NCBI GenBank assembly: GCA_959347315.1
Contig: OY365817.1
Span: forward strand, 5,825,731 to 5,889,730
DNA: 64,000 bases
Direction of reading: 5' to 3'
From: Bimastos eiseni
Taxonomy: Eukaryota > Annelida > Clitellata > Crassiclitellata > Lumbricidae
Shown: positions 1 through 10,398 of the stretch, piece after piece
Position numbering within the stretch: position 1 is the stretch's first letter
Layout of the letters: the number at the start of each line of letters is the position of its first letter
Position numbers and translations under genes: made by a program
The notes under the pieces: model-generated
Databases searched by the model: none
Seen by the model: the letters and a program-made list of their open reading frames with translations, nothing else
What the model was told of the DNA's origin: nothing

Positions 1-784
1 ACCCTAACCTATGTGATCCGTAATAAGGTTCCCCAAATTTCATATCAAGGTGGGCATAATAAAATACAAAATGGATGGCACTTAACCTCAAAATCTGGAT
101 AAATTCGATTCTCAAACGCTAATATCATGGTTTTCACGGGCTCAACTTATCCGAAATTCTCTGCATATAGGCATACAGCACTATCACAGACGACGACTCT
201 CGGGTAACTGGCAATGGGCTAAAGGGTACTCTTCCTTATATAGGAACTAGGTTCTACATCATTTCGCGGGGGGGGGGAACTGTCAAAACCCCTCCCTTGG
301 CATACCAAATGGCCTCCGATATGCCTTGTCGGAGATCAACGCACCGAGCGATTTATCAGCCTTTTGAAGACAGGCAATCGTCTGATTATCTCATCCTGGC
401 TTAAGCTCCATCAAACCGGACCACCTATGTAGTATCTAATGCATCATCGTGACCTTGCTTGCCTTTAATTAACGATATACTACCCTTAAATGACAATCAG
501 TAATGTAACACCTGTAAAATAACTCTTTTGTAAGCACTTACAGGGACTTTCACGGTTATAACTTAATAATACAATTCTAGCTATGTCATAATTTATTAAT
601 AGTCTAGGATATGTTTCCCTACATAGCGGGCACAGTGCATGTTCTGTAAGTGGAGGACTTGGGAAAAATACACGTAGGAGGGCAAAAAATATCTTCGTGT
701 TTCGCGCGTCTTTTTACATTCTTTAATTTTTGTGCGCCACTGAAAATGAATGACAAGTTGAAGATTTGAAAGCCTGGAGATAGG
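1..784. other. No gene recognised
   Basis: No exon-like coding segment or structural RNA stands out on either strand. Short open frames here resemble no family I recognise. There is a G9 homopolymer near position 270. The stretch borders the L2/CR1 fragment that begins at about 785 and may include more of its decayed downstream sequence. Confidence 0.5.
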
Positions 785-1240
785 AATTAATTCCAAGGGT
801 TGTTAGCGTGAGATTCGGATTTGGTGATAATAGGAGCGTGTTTGTCAAGGAGCATGGAGAGAGTGGTATTGTGGGAAGACAGGAGATCATCAAGAGAGGA
901 TGTAGGATTTAGAACGAGGTCTGAACTGGAGAGACCTTGCGCTAAGGATTCTATGTTTACGGAACTGATGCGGCGAAAAGAACGCGAGACAGAATCAGTA
1001 CGTGGTGTAGGTAGAATTTAAAGCATGTGAGTATGGGATAGTGATCATCATAAGGTGCATTAAAAGAGAAAGAAATATCTGGTGACAACTTAGAGAGAGA
1101 TGATGTGATGACGAGATCAAGTGTGACGTTGTGACAGTGTTTGGGGAAATTGACATGTTGGACCAAATTAGTGGATGACAAGTGCATGAGGAATTCAGTG
1201 GCAAATGAACCGCATGAATTATATCGACATGTATGCATTG
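785..1240 (-). mobile_element. L2/CR1-type LINE fragment, endonuclease C-terminus
   Basis: Read on the - strand, 1238-957 encodes the C-terminal part of an apurinic-type LINE endonuclease. The visible block has a histidine-rich stretch followed by T-L-D-L-V-I-T and later DDHYPI, where active elements usually have S-D-H-(F/Y)-P-(I/V). After a frameshift at about 960-1020 the reading continues with the usual linker, including a DLDDL-like acidic segment and LLDKHAPIITK, which normally precedes the reverse transcriptase. No RT follows, so this is a truncated, dead copy. Family assignment to L2/CR1 rests on motif recognition by eye; another Jockey-superfamily clade is possible. Confidence 0.75.
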
Positions 1241-4200
1241 GCGTAGCCAGGTTTTAGCGTCGGGGGAGCGGCAAGCACATTAAAAAGGCACCAACTTTTC
1301 AATATCAAAATTAAATCATTTCAAAGATATAATTTGAAATAACGAAAATGGTAATGTCAGTAAACGCCTATTATGAGGTTTTATAATGCATATTATAGTA
1401 CTAGAATTATAGAATACAGTCGAATTGAAAAGCAAGACACATTTCATAAAGTGTCATAATTGTGTACTAATTCTTATGAATAACTCCATTCTGTATGCTA
1501 GACAAAATTAGTATATCTATCACAGTCTTTTTCCTCTAGGTTTCATTCTAGCCATATGATCAATTACTTTGTTAAAATCCACCTCAGCAGCAAACTGCTG
1601 CTGAGGTGGATCAAGATTTTATGAGTTCGAGAGAACTTCAAAGGATCGGTCTGCTCCAGCACTGCTTATTTTGGCAAAGTCAGAAAAACGCGATACAATG
1701 TTGGCAGGCTTGGATAGATGGAACACATGTCATTGGCCATCATAGCTTTCAGTAGGCCTATGCTGCTGATGGTCACTGCCATTTCCTGAGTTTCCTCTTC
1801 AGTTGAACTTTCTTTGCTGATACAAATTATTTCTGTGTACTTATCTCTAAATGATAGATATTCTTGCACATTTCATTTCTACTTTCAATTACATCTGAGT
1901 ATGAGTTGTCAAATTTGAACTGGGGGGAAGTTGAAAATTATCATGTCATAATTTATAGGGACCTTAAACCATTATACAGAGGTTAAATTGTAAAGGGTGA
2001 CAGTGGGTGGGTGTGGGGACACAAATTTGAGCTTATAGCTGTGTTTTGTTCAATCATCAGTTAAATGACATTTATCAGAGTAACATTGGCTGCTGACTTC
2101 AAATATAGACACCACAGGGGCTTACATTGGTAATTTTAAAAACAACATGCATATCAGGGTAACATTGGCTGCTGACGTCATCTATAAACACCCTAGGAGC
2201 TTACAATGGTATTTTACAAACAACATGCACATTTAAGCTGTTCAGGTAGTTATCATATTTGAGTCCCAGTTTCATTTACTACCAAAGTATACAAGAATCA
2301 GTAGTGCTGGTGACCTAGACTGATCTACAGTAGGTAGGCTATACTAATACACAGCAAACATTATTATGACTTTACCAAGAATGAAATGATATAAATGAAA
2401 ACCGGACACCATAATAGTTTTAATTAATTTTGAACTCTTGCAATTTCAACTGTTGGCAAGCCTATAGCTTTTTCCAGGGCTCCAGGTTTGCCTGGCTTCA
2501 ACCAACTTATAACACACTTGTGGACATTCCAGTGCGCGAGAGGAAGGGCCATGAATACAAATACAAACCATAAAGAAGTCATCAACATAATGTTAATCAG
2601 TCTGTTTCTTTCCCTGGTATGATAGAGATCAATTTGACTAAATCGTTAAATGACTAAATCAGCTCAAGATACAGGCAGCACTATCAAAGTCGTTAACTTA
2701 ACTTGTTAGGCGTATACCTAACATTGTCCCATCACTGTTGTTGAACATGCCATACTCTTACACTATAGTACGCTGCTTGTATTTCATTAACAGGAAATTC
2801 TTTGCTTACTTTTGCAACTTGTTTTTCGCCAAATTTGCTCTATTGAAAGAATTTTAGGGCCATGATGATTGAAGAGTGAAAGGCTAGACATTTTAAAGGA
2901 GTGAAAATTGAGAAAAGTGGAGATACTCAAACCGTAACTGCCTAGAGGCCAGCTATGCAGTCTTTGGTCTTAGTAATTTCTGTGAGAACGACATTTTTCA
3001 TGCACACTTACCAGCCTTTGATTTTTCAGCCTTCTCAGCTACACTGTCACATCATCTTAATTTAGTTATCGCTGGTTCAGTTTCTTCATCAGGACCATCA
3101 CATTCTTCAGTATCGGAAATCGATTTGGTGGGAGAATCCAAACTTCTGTAAGCTCATTCATGCAGTGCTGAAAGTGGTTTGCTGGTACATACCAACTACA
3201 AATTTAGGTCAGTGGCAGATTCCATATCACTGCTGTACATGGGCTTCATCTCAATATCATCCCAGTACATGCAGTGGGCACACAGCGTATAAAGTGGTCA
3301 GAAGTCATGCCCTCTCTCTGACACTGCCCGAGACTTATATGTCGACCCCCTATAGTAGTGCTGACTGATGAGGCTTCAAGAAATACTCAGTGTAATATTA
3401 TCATCCTCACCGAGCCACTTCATTTTCATAGGCAACTCTGTATATTCAGAATAGTGCAGACACACGCAATTGCCTACTAGATATTGTTATGTTACTGAAA
3501 ATGTAACATGGCGATTTTTTACATAAAAAATATCATAATCAAAGCCTTGAGCGCTAGGGACCCAGTTAAGATACACTTAGCCACTGAAAGTTTATCTGGG
3601 GGAGTGTGCCCTGACCCACAAGGTAATTTTTGAGAATTAACGAGGGGGATTGAAAAATGAACTGGGGGGTTGAACCACCCCAACCCCAACCCCCCAACAA
3701 TTCAATCACTGTGACTACCAAATGTTCAAAATTTTTGAAATAGTCCGCATTGCCAAAACATGTTGGATCTAATCAATTAAACTTGGAAGTTACATCTTTA
3801 AGATGTTGATATCTTTTAGTTGTGTTACTTATGACAGAATCCATTGACGCTAAATAGGCTTCAGCAATGAATTTTTTCCAAAATATCAGATAACCTATTA
3901 TCTCCTTCAATTTTGTTATGGAATCTGTTTCGTTTGCGTGCTCTCTGCTTACAATTCGGTAGAAATGTAACATTTCTCAGCCAGCTCAGTATCTTCCTTC
4001 TCGGTCTGTTCAAATTCTGATTCGAATTTGTTTCACTTGTGTCATTTTCAAAAGCTGAATTATATGACTAGCTGTTAAATATTCAGTACTACTTTTCTGT
4101 AAATATACGGATACTTTGCAAGCCTTATGCAGACTGTTTCCCCCAAAATATTAAAAGAACTAAAAATTCGCTAGTCTCAATTGTAGCAAGAATTCCCATT

Positions 4201-4476
4201 GCCTTTGCAATGTTTAGTGGTACAGTTTTTAATTTCACCATCAACGATTCTTTGAAAATTGTAAGGCAAAGACCAGTGCTTGTAAGTTATGCAGGACGTA
4301 GGCCTACAACATCAAATGCGGCTTTTCTAGGCGGCCATTTGGTACATTACCACAAAGTCGTTTTAGACTCAATGGAAAAGATATATGTTTTTGCATTGTT
4401 CTTCTTTTAGCATTGAAAGACTATGTAAACTGCCGTAATAAAATAGGCCTATGTATCTAAAATTTTACTAAAAATG
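1241..4476. other. Intergenic, no gene recognised
   Basis: About 3.2 kb of AT-rich sequence without a recognisable exon. Near 1240 a GGCGTAGCCAGG string resembles one end of hAT elements, but no matching opposite end was found. Two short stretches (about 2075-2110 and 2155-2180) repeat the phrase ATCAGRGTAACATTGGCTGC, a small local duplication. Around 3600-3710 the sequence is G- then C-rich and looks like an old repeat edge. Confidence 0.45.
1577..1611. repeat. Perfect 15-bp hairpin
   Basis: ATCCACCTCAGCAGC (1577-1591) and its exact reverse complement (1597-1611) are separated by the 5-nt loop AAACT. It lies in non-coding sequence. It is one of five short-loop hairpins in the window. Confidence 0.9.
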
Positions 4477-4890
4477 TCATAAAAAGGCGCCGCTTTTCCG
4501 CATAATGTTCTCAGAGGGAGCGGCTCTGGGGATGATAGCCGGAGGGTATACAGTCTTGGTACTGGGGAGAGTTGTATTTGAGCTTAACCAGGTTTTCGTT
4601 AGTGCAAAAAGATGTGGAGGGTGGGATGATTGATCCAAATCTTTAATTTCTGCTGAGTGCGCCGGATGTAATGCTGAGGTACAAATTTCTTTGGGGAGAT
4701 GAAGGAGAAGGAGAAGGAGGAAGGACAGTTTCAGTAGTAGTAGCGGTTGGAGCAGAGGGAGGGGAGGACGAAAAGCTGCTTGGCCATTTGTTGGACCCGG
4801 GTTTGCATGTGTGTCTCGACATGATGAAGAAATTATTGTAAATTGGATTCTGGAGTTGTCTTTACGCCTACTTGTAAGAAAATGAGACAT
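4477..4890 (-). mobile_element. 5' part of L2/CR1 LINE ORF with 2A-like NPGP motif
   Basis: A 137-codon open frame on the - strand. About 25 residues in, it carries CRDTHANPGP, matching the NPGP core of 2A-like ribosome-skipping peptides (consensus DxExNPGP) but with H at the usual E position. This is followed by a low-complexity P/L-rich stretch and then the start of a LINE endonuclease: the ALTKTWLSSNTTLP block corresponds to the conserved 'ALTETWL' segment, and the frame ends in a (G)AFL motif where the next endonuclease strand begins. The rest of the LINE is absent. 2A-like sequences at the start of CR1/L2-type LINE proteins are known from sea urchins and other animals. Whether this copy was ever active is unknown. 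Confidence 0.7.
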
Positions 4891-4920
4891 TTATGTATGT
4901 AGGCCTACGACGTGTATCCC

Positions 4921-4999
4921 ATTGTAGCGAGACATTGTAGCGAAACATTGTAGCGAGACATTATACACAATAACCGCTAATCAGCTAGGCAATTTCGCA
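4921..4999 (-). repeat. Truncated downstream LTR of the gypsy element
   Basis: This block matches 9675-9749 (shared CAGCTAGGCAATTTCGC, the ATTATACACAATAAC string, and tandem CATTGTAGCGAGA units). It lies directly after a polypurine tract, so it reads as the first ~79 bp of the 3' LTR. The internal CATTGTAGCGARA unit is itself repeated three times. Confidence 0.7.
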
Positions 5000-5000
5000 A

Positions 5001-5016
5001 CTCTCTCTCTTCCCTC
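5001..5016 (-). other. Polypurine tract
   Basis: On the - strand this reads GAGGGAAGAGAGAGAG, immediately upstream of the LTR start. This is the expected place and composition for the plus-strand primer of an LTR retrotransposon. Confidence 0.65.
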
Positions 5017-5388
5017 GAACGAATTGGGTGCCCCATCTTCTGCAGTCCCGCCGCACAGCAGCTTAAGGCTCATCCATAAAATACAGAAAATTCTTTCTAA
5101 GCAGCAACATCTGAACTACAAAATTATCGCAAAGGAAAGAATTAACTTTCCGTCTTTGAACTAAACATCTCGCAGAATCCTGCAACAACACAAGATTGCC
5201 AATGTTTTCACTGCAATACTAAAGAACACAAACAGGGAAAGATTTTCCCTATCGCAAATTATGCCTGAAACCGACTAGGGGTTAAAATCCTATCCCCTTA
5301 TGCAAAGTAAACACCTCACAAGAGAACATCAAGTCCGCATTACTACATCAAATTCATTACACAAAACAGAGCTTTGCGTCCGCAAACG

Positions 5389-5945
5389 TTACAGGCTCGC
5401 CGCCTGCAGAAACGACGCCGTTTCTCTTCCCTCCCCGCCCCGCGCCGACTGGTAGCGCGCAGGGCGACGCATATTACACTGAGGCCGTCTGTTAATCCCG
5501 GTCAAAGCAGAAAGCAAGTTGGCTCCTCTTTCCGTCGGCCCAGCGTCAATATCTGCACATAAACGCATATTGTCGACGTGTACTATAAACGGGCGAGAGT
5601 TGGGCGACTTGCGCAGGAGGTAATTTACAGGTCCTCGACGGCAGTTCACACGAAATAGCCCGCTGTACATTTGCTGCCATTTGCACTGCGTTCCTGGTAA
5701 CGACGTGCGGAAAAATACCACACGCGGTCTCCTGGTGCGAAGTCCGCAGGACGCACGCGTAAGTCGTACGCCCGTTTTTGTCGCTTAGCAGTGACCTTCT
5801 ACTGCTCACGCACCAGACGATAGGCGGCCTCCTTGCGTTCTGTGAAGTCTAGGACATAAATTGGGTATGTGAAGTCGTCGTGCTCCACGTCCCGTGGTCT
5901 CCCATAGACCAGGTCTATCGGTGCCCTGGCTTCCCGACTGAACAT
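5389..5945 (-). pseudogene. Gypsy integrase C-terminal domain remnant
   Basis: Two overlapping - frames (5809-5546 and 5721-5389) carry the GPY/F-type integrase tail: a W-Y-F-containing block, then GPVNYLLRKSP followed by VHVDNMRLC. The 5880-5945 segment encodes the short piece normally found at the end of the integrase core (an M-F-S-R-E-A-R-A-P-I-D pattern). The catalytic DDE core between RNase H and this point is deleted, and a frameshift splits the tail. Confidence 0.8.
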
Positions 5946-7140
5946 CAGATAGTTCGGGGTAAAGCCAGGCACCTCGTGCGGCGACGCCCTATAGGCGGCC
6001 AGTCGGTTCCGGTGTACGCTGGAGCCACTGCAGGGCGGCGTGGTCCGTTCGCAGTGCGATCGGCCGCCCCAGCAGATACTGTCGGTAAAGTTTGCAGAAA
6101 TAAACTAGTTCCTTTCGCGTCACACAATAAATTCTTTTTGGCCGAAGACAGCAGTCTATTTCCATACACAATCACCCTTCCTCACCGTAAGTCCGTTGGG
6201 ACAACACCGCTCCTATGTATACGTCTCTTCGTCTTTGGACAGGGCCAAGATCGGCGTGGTAGTCAGGACTAGTTCCAAGTGTTCGAACGCCCCTGGCACG
6301 CGTCGTCCCAAACAAAAGCTCATTCCTACTTAGGTTAACTCAAACAGGGGAGAGGCCAGCACCGAGAAATCCTTAATATACCTACGGTAGTAAGAGCATA
6401 TCCCAAGAAAAGGTCGCACATCCTTCAAATGTTGCTCAACCGGCCACACGACTACATCGCCGATCTTTGTCGATTCCACGGCCACTCCTTCCGGAGTCAC
6501 GACATGACCAGCAAAATTAACCGTCCTACGCAACAGTCGACACTTGCTTGGCTTCAGCCTAAGGTTTGCTCCTCGCAGGCGCCCGAACACCAGCCTCAAT
6601 TGCTCCAGATGTTGATCGGGTGTTCTCTCAAAAATGATAACATCGTCCAAATACAATAGACATGCTTCAAAGTTAAGCCCGGACAGGACGATATCCATAA
6701 GCCTCTGGAATGTAGCGGGCGCGTTGCATAACCCGAGGATCTATGTAACGGGTCTAAGCCCTTCCATCGGAAAGTACCCCTTCGGGTCACGAACGCGCCG
6801 TTTTATTGGCGTCTCCAGAATACAAAGCCACTTGATGGTAACTACTACGTAGGTCCAGAGGCTGAACCATCCACCATCGGCTAAGGCACCCAAGCAAACA
6901 TCAATCCTGAGAAGCGGATACGAGTCTTTCCTCGTCCGCTCACTTAACTGTCGGGAACCCACACAAAATCGTTATTTCCCGTCCTTCTTACGGGCAAGCA
7001 CCACGTTGGATGACCACTCACTAGCAATAGGTTCTATCCGCTCAGCCGCCCTCAAATTACTTAACTGTTCATCGATCACCACTCGATGGGGAAGCGGCTG
7101 TCGTCGTAGGGGCTGCATACGGGAGGAGTATCCCCCGTGA
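5945..7140 (-). pseudogene. Gypsy reverse transcriptase and RNase H, broken
   Basis: The RT N-terminus begins near 7140. A stop codon falls in the conserved 'KKDGK..RFC' region at about 6975. The frame then covers RKDSYPLLRIDVCLGALA (6930-6870) and, after a frameshift, the catalytic YLDD box (about 6650) and the FLG-YYRRYI thumb motif near 6390. RNase H follows at 6171-5945 with CVTRKEL and LRTDHAALQWL, where the D of TDHAAL is a catalytic-site aspartate in this family. Several frames are needed to follow the protein, so it is inactive. Confidence 0.88.
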
Positions 7141-7199
7141 CAATCCTATGCTTCAGGGCGGACGTACTTCCTAAGTGTAATTCCCCTTCACAAGATACG

Positions 7200-7960
7200 T
7201 CACGAAATTCCCGTCACCAGCTCGCCTAACAGCGCCCGGACATCAGATGTCGCCTCCTCTTGAAGGTCCGATAATATCCCCTCGTAAGATGGCATAGAGC
7301 TATCCAGGCTGCGCCTTACATCTGCCGCCCGGCTTACCTCTACCTCTACCTCAACCGGGTGCAGGCCCGCAATCACCTGGTTCTTACCGAACTGGACTGG
7401 GTCGTCGCTCAAATTCACAACTCTCACCCGGTTTGTGCCGGCGCTATCCCCAAGCACGACTCAGACGAGGTGGACGCTCAGTCTAATTTTTGGCCTCTGT
7501 CATCCAGGCCGGCGCTACGTAGCCCAAGTCCCCATACATCGCACGCACTGGCACGTCGCTCTGACATTTCGGCGGAATGACCATTGTCTTCGGCAACCGC
7601 TACTCGCCTACACCACACAGACCATTTGCCCTTCATCAAGGGGATGGGTTGGCGGCCAATAAACAATATCCCGGACCCAACGTCCAAACGACAGCGATGC
7701 TCCCTAAGCCAATCCATGCCCAGCATTAGCTCAGTTATCTGTTCCGACGCCAGGAACGCACTCGAGATCTTTAACCCCGGTCGTACCTTAATGGATAGCC
7801 TAACCTCCCCATGTACATTAATATTGGACCCGTTTGCAGCCATGAGAAAACGTTTACAGGGATGGATCTCTGCCCCTACCAAAGCAGAAGCAGGCACGAA
7901 GCTCGCCGTAGATCTGGTGTCGACCAGGACGGCGTCCGCTGATGATCCCTCGAATGTTGA
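7200..7960 (-). pseudogene. Gypsy aspartic protease and linker, broken
   Basis: The - frame at 7897-7478 and the bases just upstream (to about 7935) encode a retroviral-type aspartic protease. The active-site triad reads D-T-R where D-T-G is expected, followed by STASF. The conserved LGMDWL motif lies near 7700. A separate frame (7457-7200) holds the protease-to-RT linker. Loss of the catalytic glycine context and the frame breaks mark it as dead. Confidence 0.75.
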
Positions 7961-8039
7961 TCGCGCTGCTGGTCGCTCGATTCGGAGCTCTCGGTCTTAT
8001 ATGATTTACGACCGCCGACTCCAGTGGCATCGGCACAGC

Positions 8040-9112
8040 CTCTTCCGTTTTAGCGTCGTCGATCTGTCGATCCCGACCTTGCCGGCAGTCGCGGACAAAG
8101 TGCCACAGCGAAAGCAGGTCCCCGTCCGTACCTGGCGATGGCTGCCAGCAGGACGAACGTCTAGACCCTGGTCTTCCGAATTCGTAGGTCGGCAGAAGTC
8201 TATCCACGTCCGTCCTTGCTGATCGTTACCAGGACGAACGTCAAGACTCGGATCATTCGTCGTCGCAGTTCGGATCGTCAGCTCCCGGAGTTTTCAGTTG
8301 AACTTGGCCTCAGAGTTCCGTTGCCAGCGCATCTGATCTTCCTGTTGCTTGGCCAGCAAGCACTCCAACCAAGCCTGCATATGCGGGGTCTCGTCAGTTT
8401 CAACAGTCCCTCACACACGATTCGGCGCCCTCCGCCGTTCGTCGTGGTTCGTCGTCGTACAATATGCCTCCATGCTAAGCGCGGTTCGTTATGCCTCGTC
8501 CAGCGTCATCGGCTCTCGACCACGTACTTTGAGCGAGAGCTCCATGTCTCTCATGGCCTCCAGGAAAGCATCCGTGACGATGATTTCGGTGGTTTCACTG
8601 GACGCCACGAGGTAGGCTAGAACGACCAAACGACGTATCTCGCGCAGCAGGTCGCACAGGCTCTCTTCCGATCGTTGTCGTCTGTAGTAGAGTTGGGCAC
8701 GAAATGTTTCAGCTTGGCCTTCCGTCCCGTAACGCTGGCGCAACCTCTCCAAGAGCTCCTCATAGATCACGTCCGGCCGAGCCCCAAAATCCCACAGCAG
8801 CTGGGTGGCATCCTTCTCTAAAGCGCAGCGCAGGTAGTCGACTCGGTCCACGGGGGTCCATAGGTTGTGTCTGGTACACAACTCGAACTGAGGAAGAAAC
8901 GATTCAAGCGACCCAGTCCCGTCGAACTTTCCAGGCTTCATCTGCGAGGGTTGGTCTCGGAGCAGACCCTTGACGCCCTCCAGCAGCTTCGGCATCAAAG
9001 TTGGTTCATCTGCTTTTTCCGGAGCTCCCGACTCCACCGGTTTCGTATTATCGAAGTCGATACTCTCCAACAATCGGCTACGTGTGTACAGCGTGCTTGT
9101 CTCTCTTCCCAC
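8040..9112 (-). pseudogene. Gypsy gag with split zinc knuckle
   Basis: The frame 9112-8489 gives 207 codons starting MGRET and contains the retrotransposon-gag core: KFDGTGSLESFLPQFE, then W..RVDYLRCALE..A, and the RLRQRYG block. A TAA at 8491-8489 interrupts the frame just before the usual RTAL continuation. A zinc knuckle follows at about 8090-8060, but CFRCG and HFVRDC lie in different frames, so a one-base change split the CCHC motif. The M at 9112 is the first in-frame ATG before the conserved core. Confidence 0.85.
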
Positions 9113-9609
9113 TTCTCAGGTGCCAATTGTGGAAAAACCCCAAAGCCTGGAGAAGTAATTTCACTCCACCTCTTGGTAGCAACTTGCGGCAAACCTCGGA
9201 GTTACGCTTGGCTTTTCCGTCGATCGACACCGAGAAAAACTAAGGATTCCTCCTCTAATCCTCTGGTACCCTCAGGATGCCGCAATGTGGTTTTCCCCAG
9301 GTCCGACTGTCCGCGGGGTAAATCCGGCTTGTTGGCGCAGATATGAGAAAGATTACCAATGTCAACGATCTAAGCTCATTGCAAATAACTTCGACTCGAT
9401 TCCGACTGATTTATCTTTATTTCTTTTATAATATCAACAGTCATCGAACAGTTATTGTACAAAACGCTAATCTTTACAACAACTACTACAACGATAACTT
9501 CTGCACTGACAATTTCTGCACTGCTCTCCTACTTCTGCACTAACGACAATTTCTGCAACGACAACTTCCGCACTGCTCTGACGAACCACTTTTTGCACCT
9601 CTCTGCTCT

Positions 9610-9610
<1 letters not shown>

Positions 9611-9659
<49 letters not shown>
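9611..9659. repeat. (TA)n microsatellite
   Basis: About 24 uninterrupted TA units inside the upstream LTR region of the gypsy element. The tyrosine/isoleucine frames read across it are artefacts. Confidence 0.95.
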
Positions 9660-9660
<1 letters not shown>

Positions 9661-9910
9661 GAAGCAAAGCGAGGCATTGTAGCGAGACACTGTAGTGAGA
9701 CATTGTAGCATTATACACAATAACTGCTAATCAGCTAGGCAATTTCGCCACAGTATGTACGGGGGTATATTAGCATTTCTGCGCTAATAGGATAGGCTAT
9801 CCGTGCGATTACACCCACCGTGCGGCTAGCTATTTGCCTTTTGACTCGCAAGCGTCTAAAAGCTTGCCTCTTAAAATTGTCAGCAAAGAAGGGAGCTCGA
9901 ACTAAAGATT

Positions 9911-10130
9911 ACAATTCCGGAATTTCCGATCTTTTATAATTCCGGAATTTTTCAAACACGAATTCCGGAATTTCGGAAGTGAAATTATGGGTTTAAATAG
10001 CAGTTAATATCATTATTATTATCATAATTCACGGAACACTATGCATAACTTTATTTTATTTACATAATTATTATATTATGCGAATATATAATATAGTAGG
10101 CCTTACATTTCATGTGAGGTATAACTTCGA
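9911..10130 (+). repeat. ATTCCGG-rich repeat, copy 1
   Basis: Opens with four closely spaced ATTCCGGAATTT-type palindromic motifs, then continues with shared unique sequence (AACTTTATTTTATTTACAT and neighbouring blocks). The same sequence recurs in inverted orientation at 16640-16858. It resembles the end of a DNA transposon with subterminal palindromic motifs; no protein is encoded. Confidence 0.75.
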
Positions 10131-10230
10131 TTAATTGCGCTATTAGAATTCGGAACTGTGCGCAATAAGACTCCCGTATTTTTCCTGTGTTTCTACCGTT
10201 ATTCCGGGAACGTTTGATAAAGCCCTCAAA

Positions 10231-10398
10231 ATGACTGAAAATCTCTACAAAGACACCAACGCCACGACAGAAAGGCTATATAATGATGATCAGTCTGGTG
10301 GCATTATTTTTGATTGGACACCTATAGAAAATGGACTGTACGTGTTGAAGCTGAACGGGCGTATCTGCTCCAGGTTGCGAACCATGCAGACTGGGTGA
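10231..10398 (+). CDS. Possible exon or small ORF, unrecognised
   Basis: An ATG frame of 55 codons starting MTENLYKDTNATTERL and ending RTMQTG, followed by a TGA. Its composition is more protein-like than that of surrounding frames (mixed charged and polar residues, no low complexity) and the ATG is preceded by AAAA. I recognise no family and see no clear downstream exon. It could be a first exon, a transposon remnant or chance. No function is proposed. Confidence 0.2.
   Translation: MTENLYKDTNATTERLYNDDQSGGIIFDWTPIENGLYVLKLNGRICSRLRTMQTG

Larger units (their letters stand above)
4921..9750 (-). mobile_element. Degenerate Ty3/gypsy LTR retrotransposon
   Basis: Order on the - strand is: LTR start (9750), gag, protease, RT, RNase H, integrase tail, polypurine tract, truncated second LTR (4999-4921). 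This is the classic Ty3/gypsy order. Every domain is interrupted by frameshifts or stops and the integrase catalytic core is missing, so the copy is dead. The region is clearly more GC-rich than its surroundings. The 3' boundary of the upstream LTR and the primer-binding site could not be fixed by eye. The second LTR is cut off after about 79 bp, next to the L2 fragment, so no target-site duplication can be read. Confidence 0.9.

Noticed and set aside
1238..1260. End of another hAT element (GGCGTAGCCAGG)
   Set aside because: No matching opposite end or target duplication was found, so the boundaries cannot be supported.
4210..4410. 66-codon + frame
   Set aside because: No family resemblance, no splice or promoter support; length is within chance expectation.
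5880..9346. Several + strand frames of 80-212 codons
   Set aside because: They are shadows of the - strand gypsy element in a GC-rich region.
9455..9720. Tyr/Ile-repeat proteins
   Set aside because: Artefact of reading a (TA)n microsatellite; the same holds at 38727-39023.
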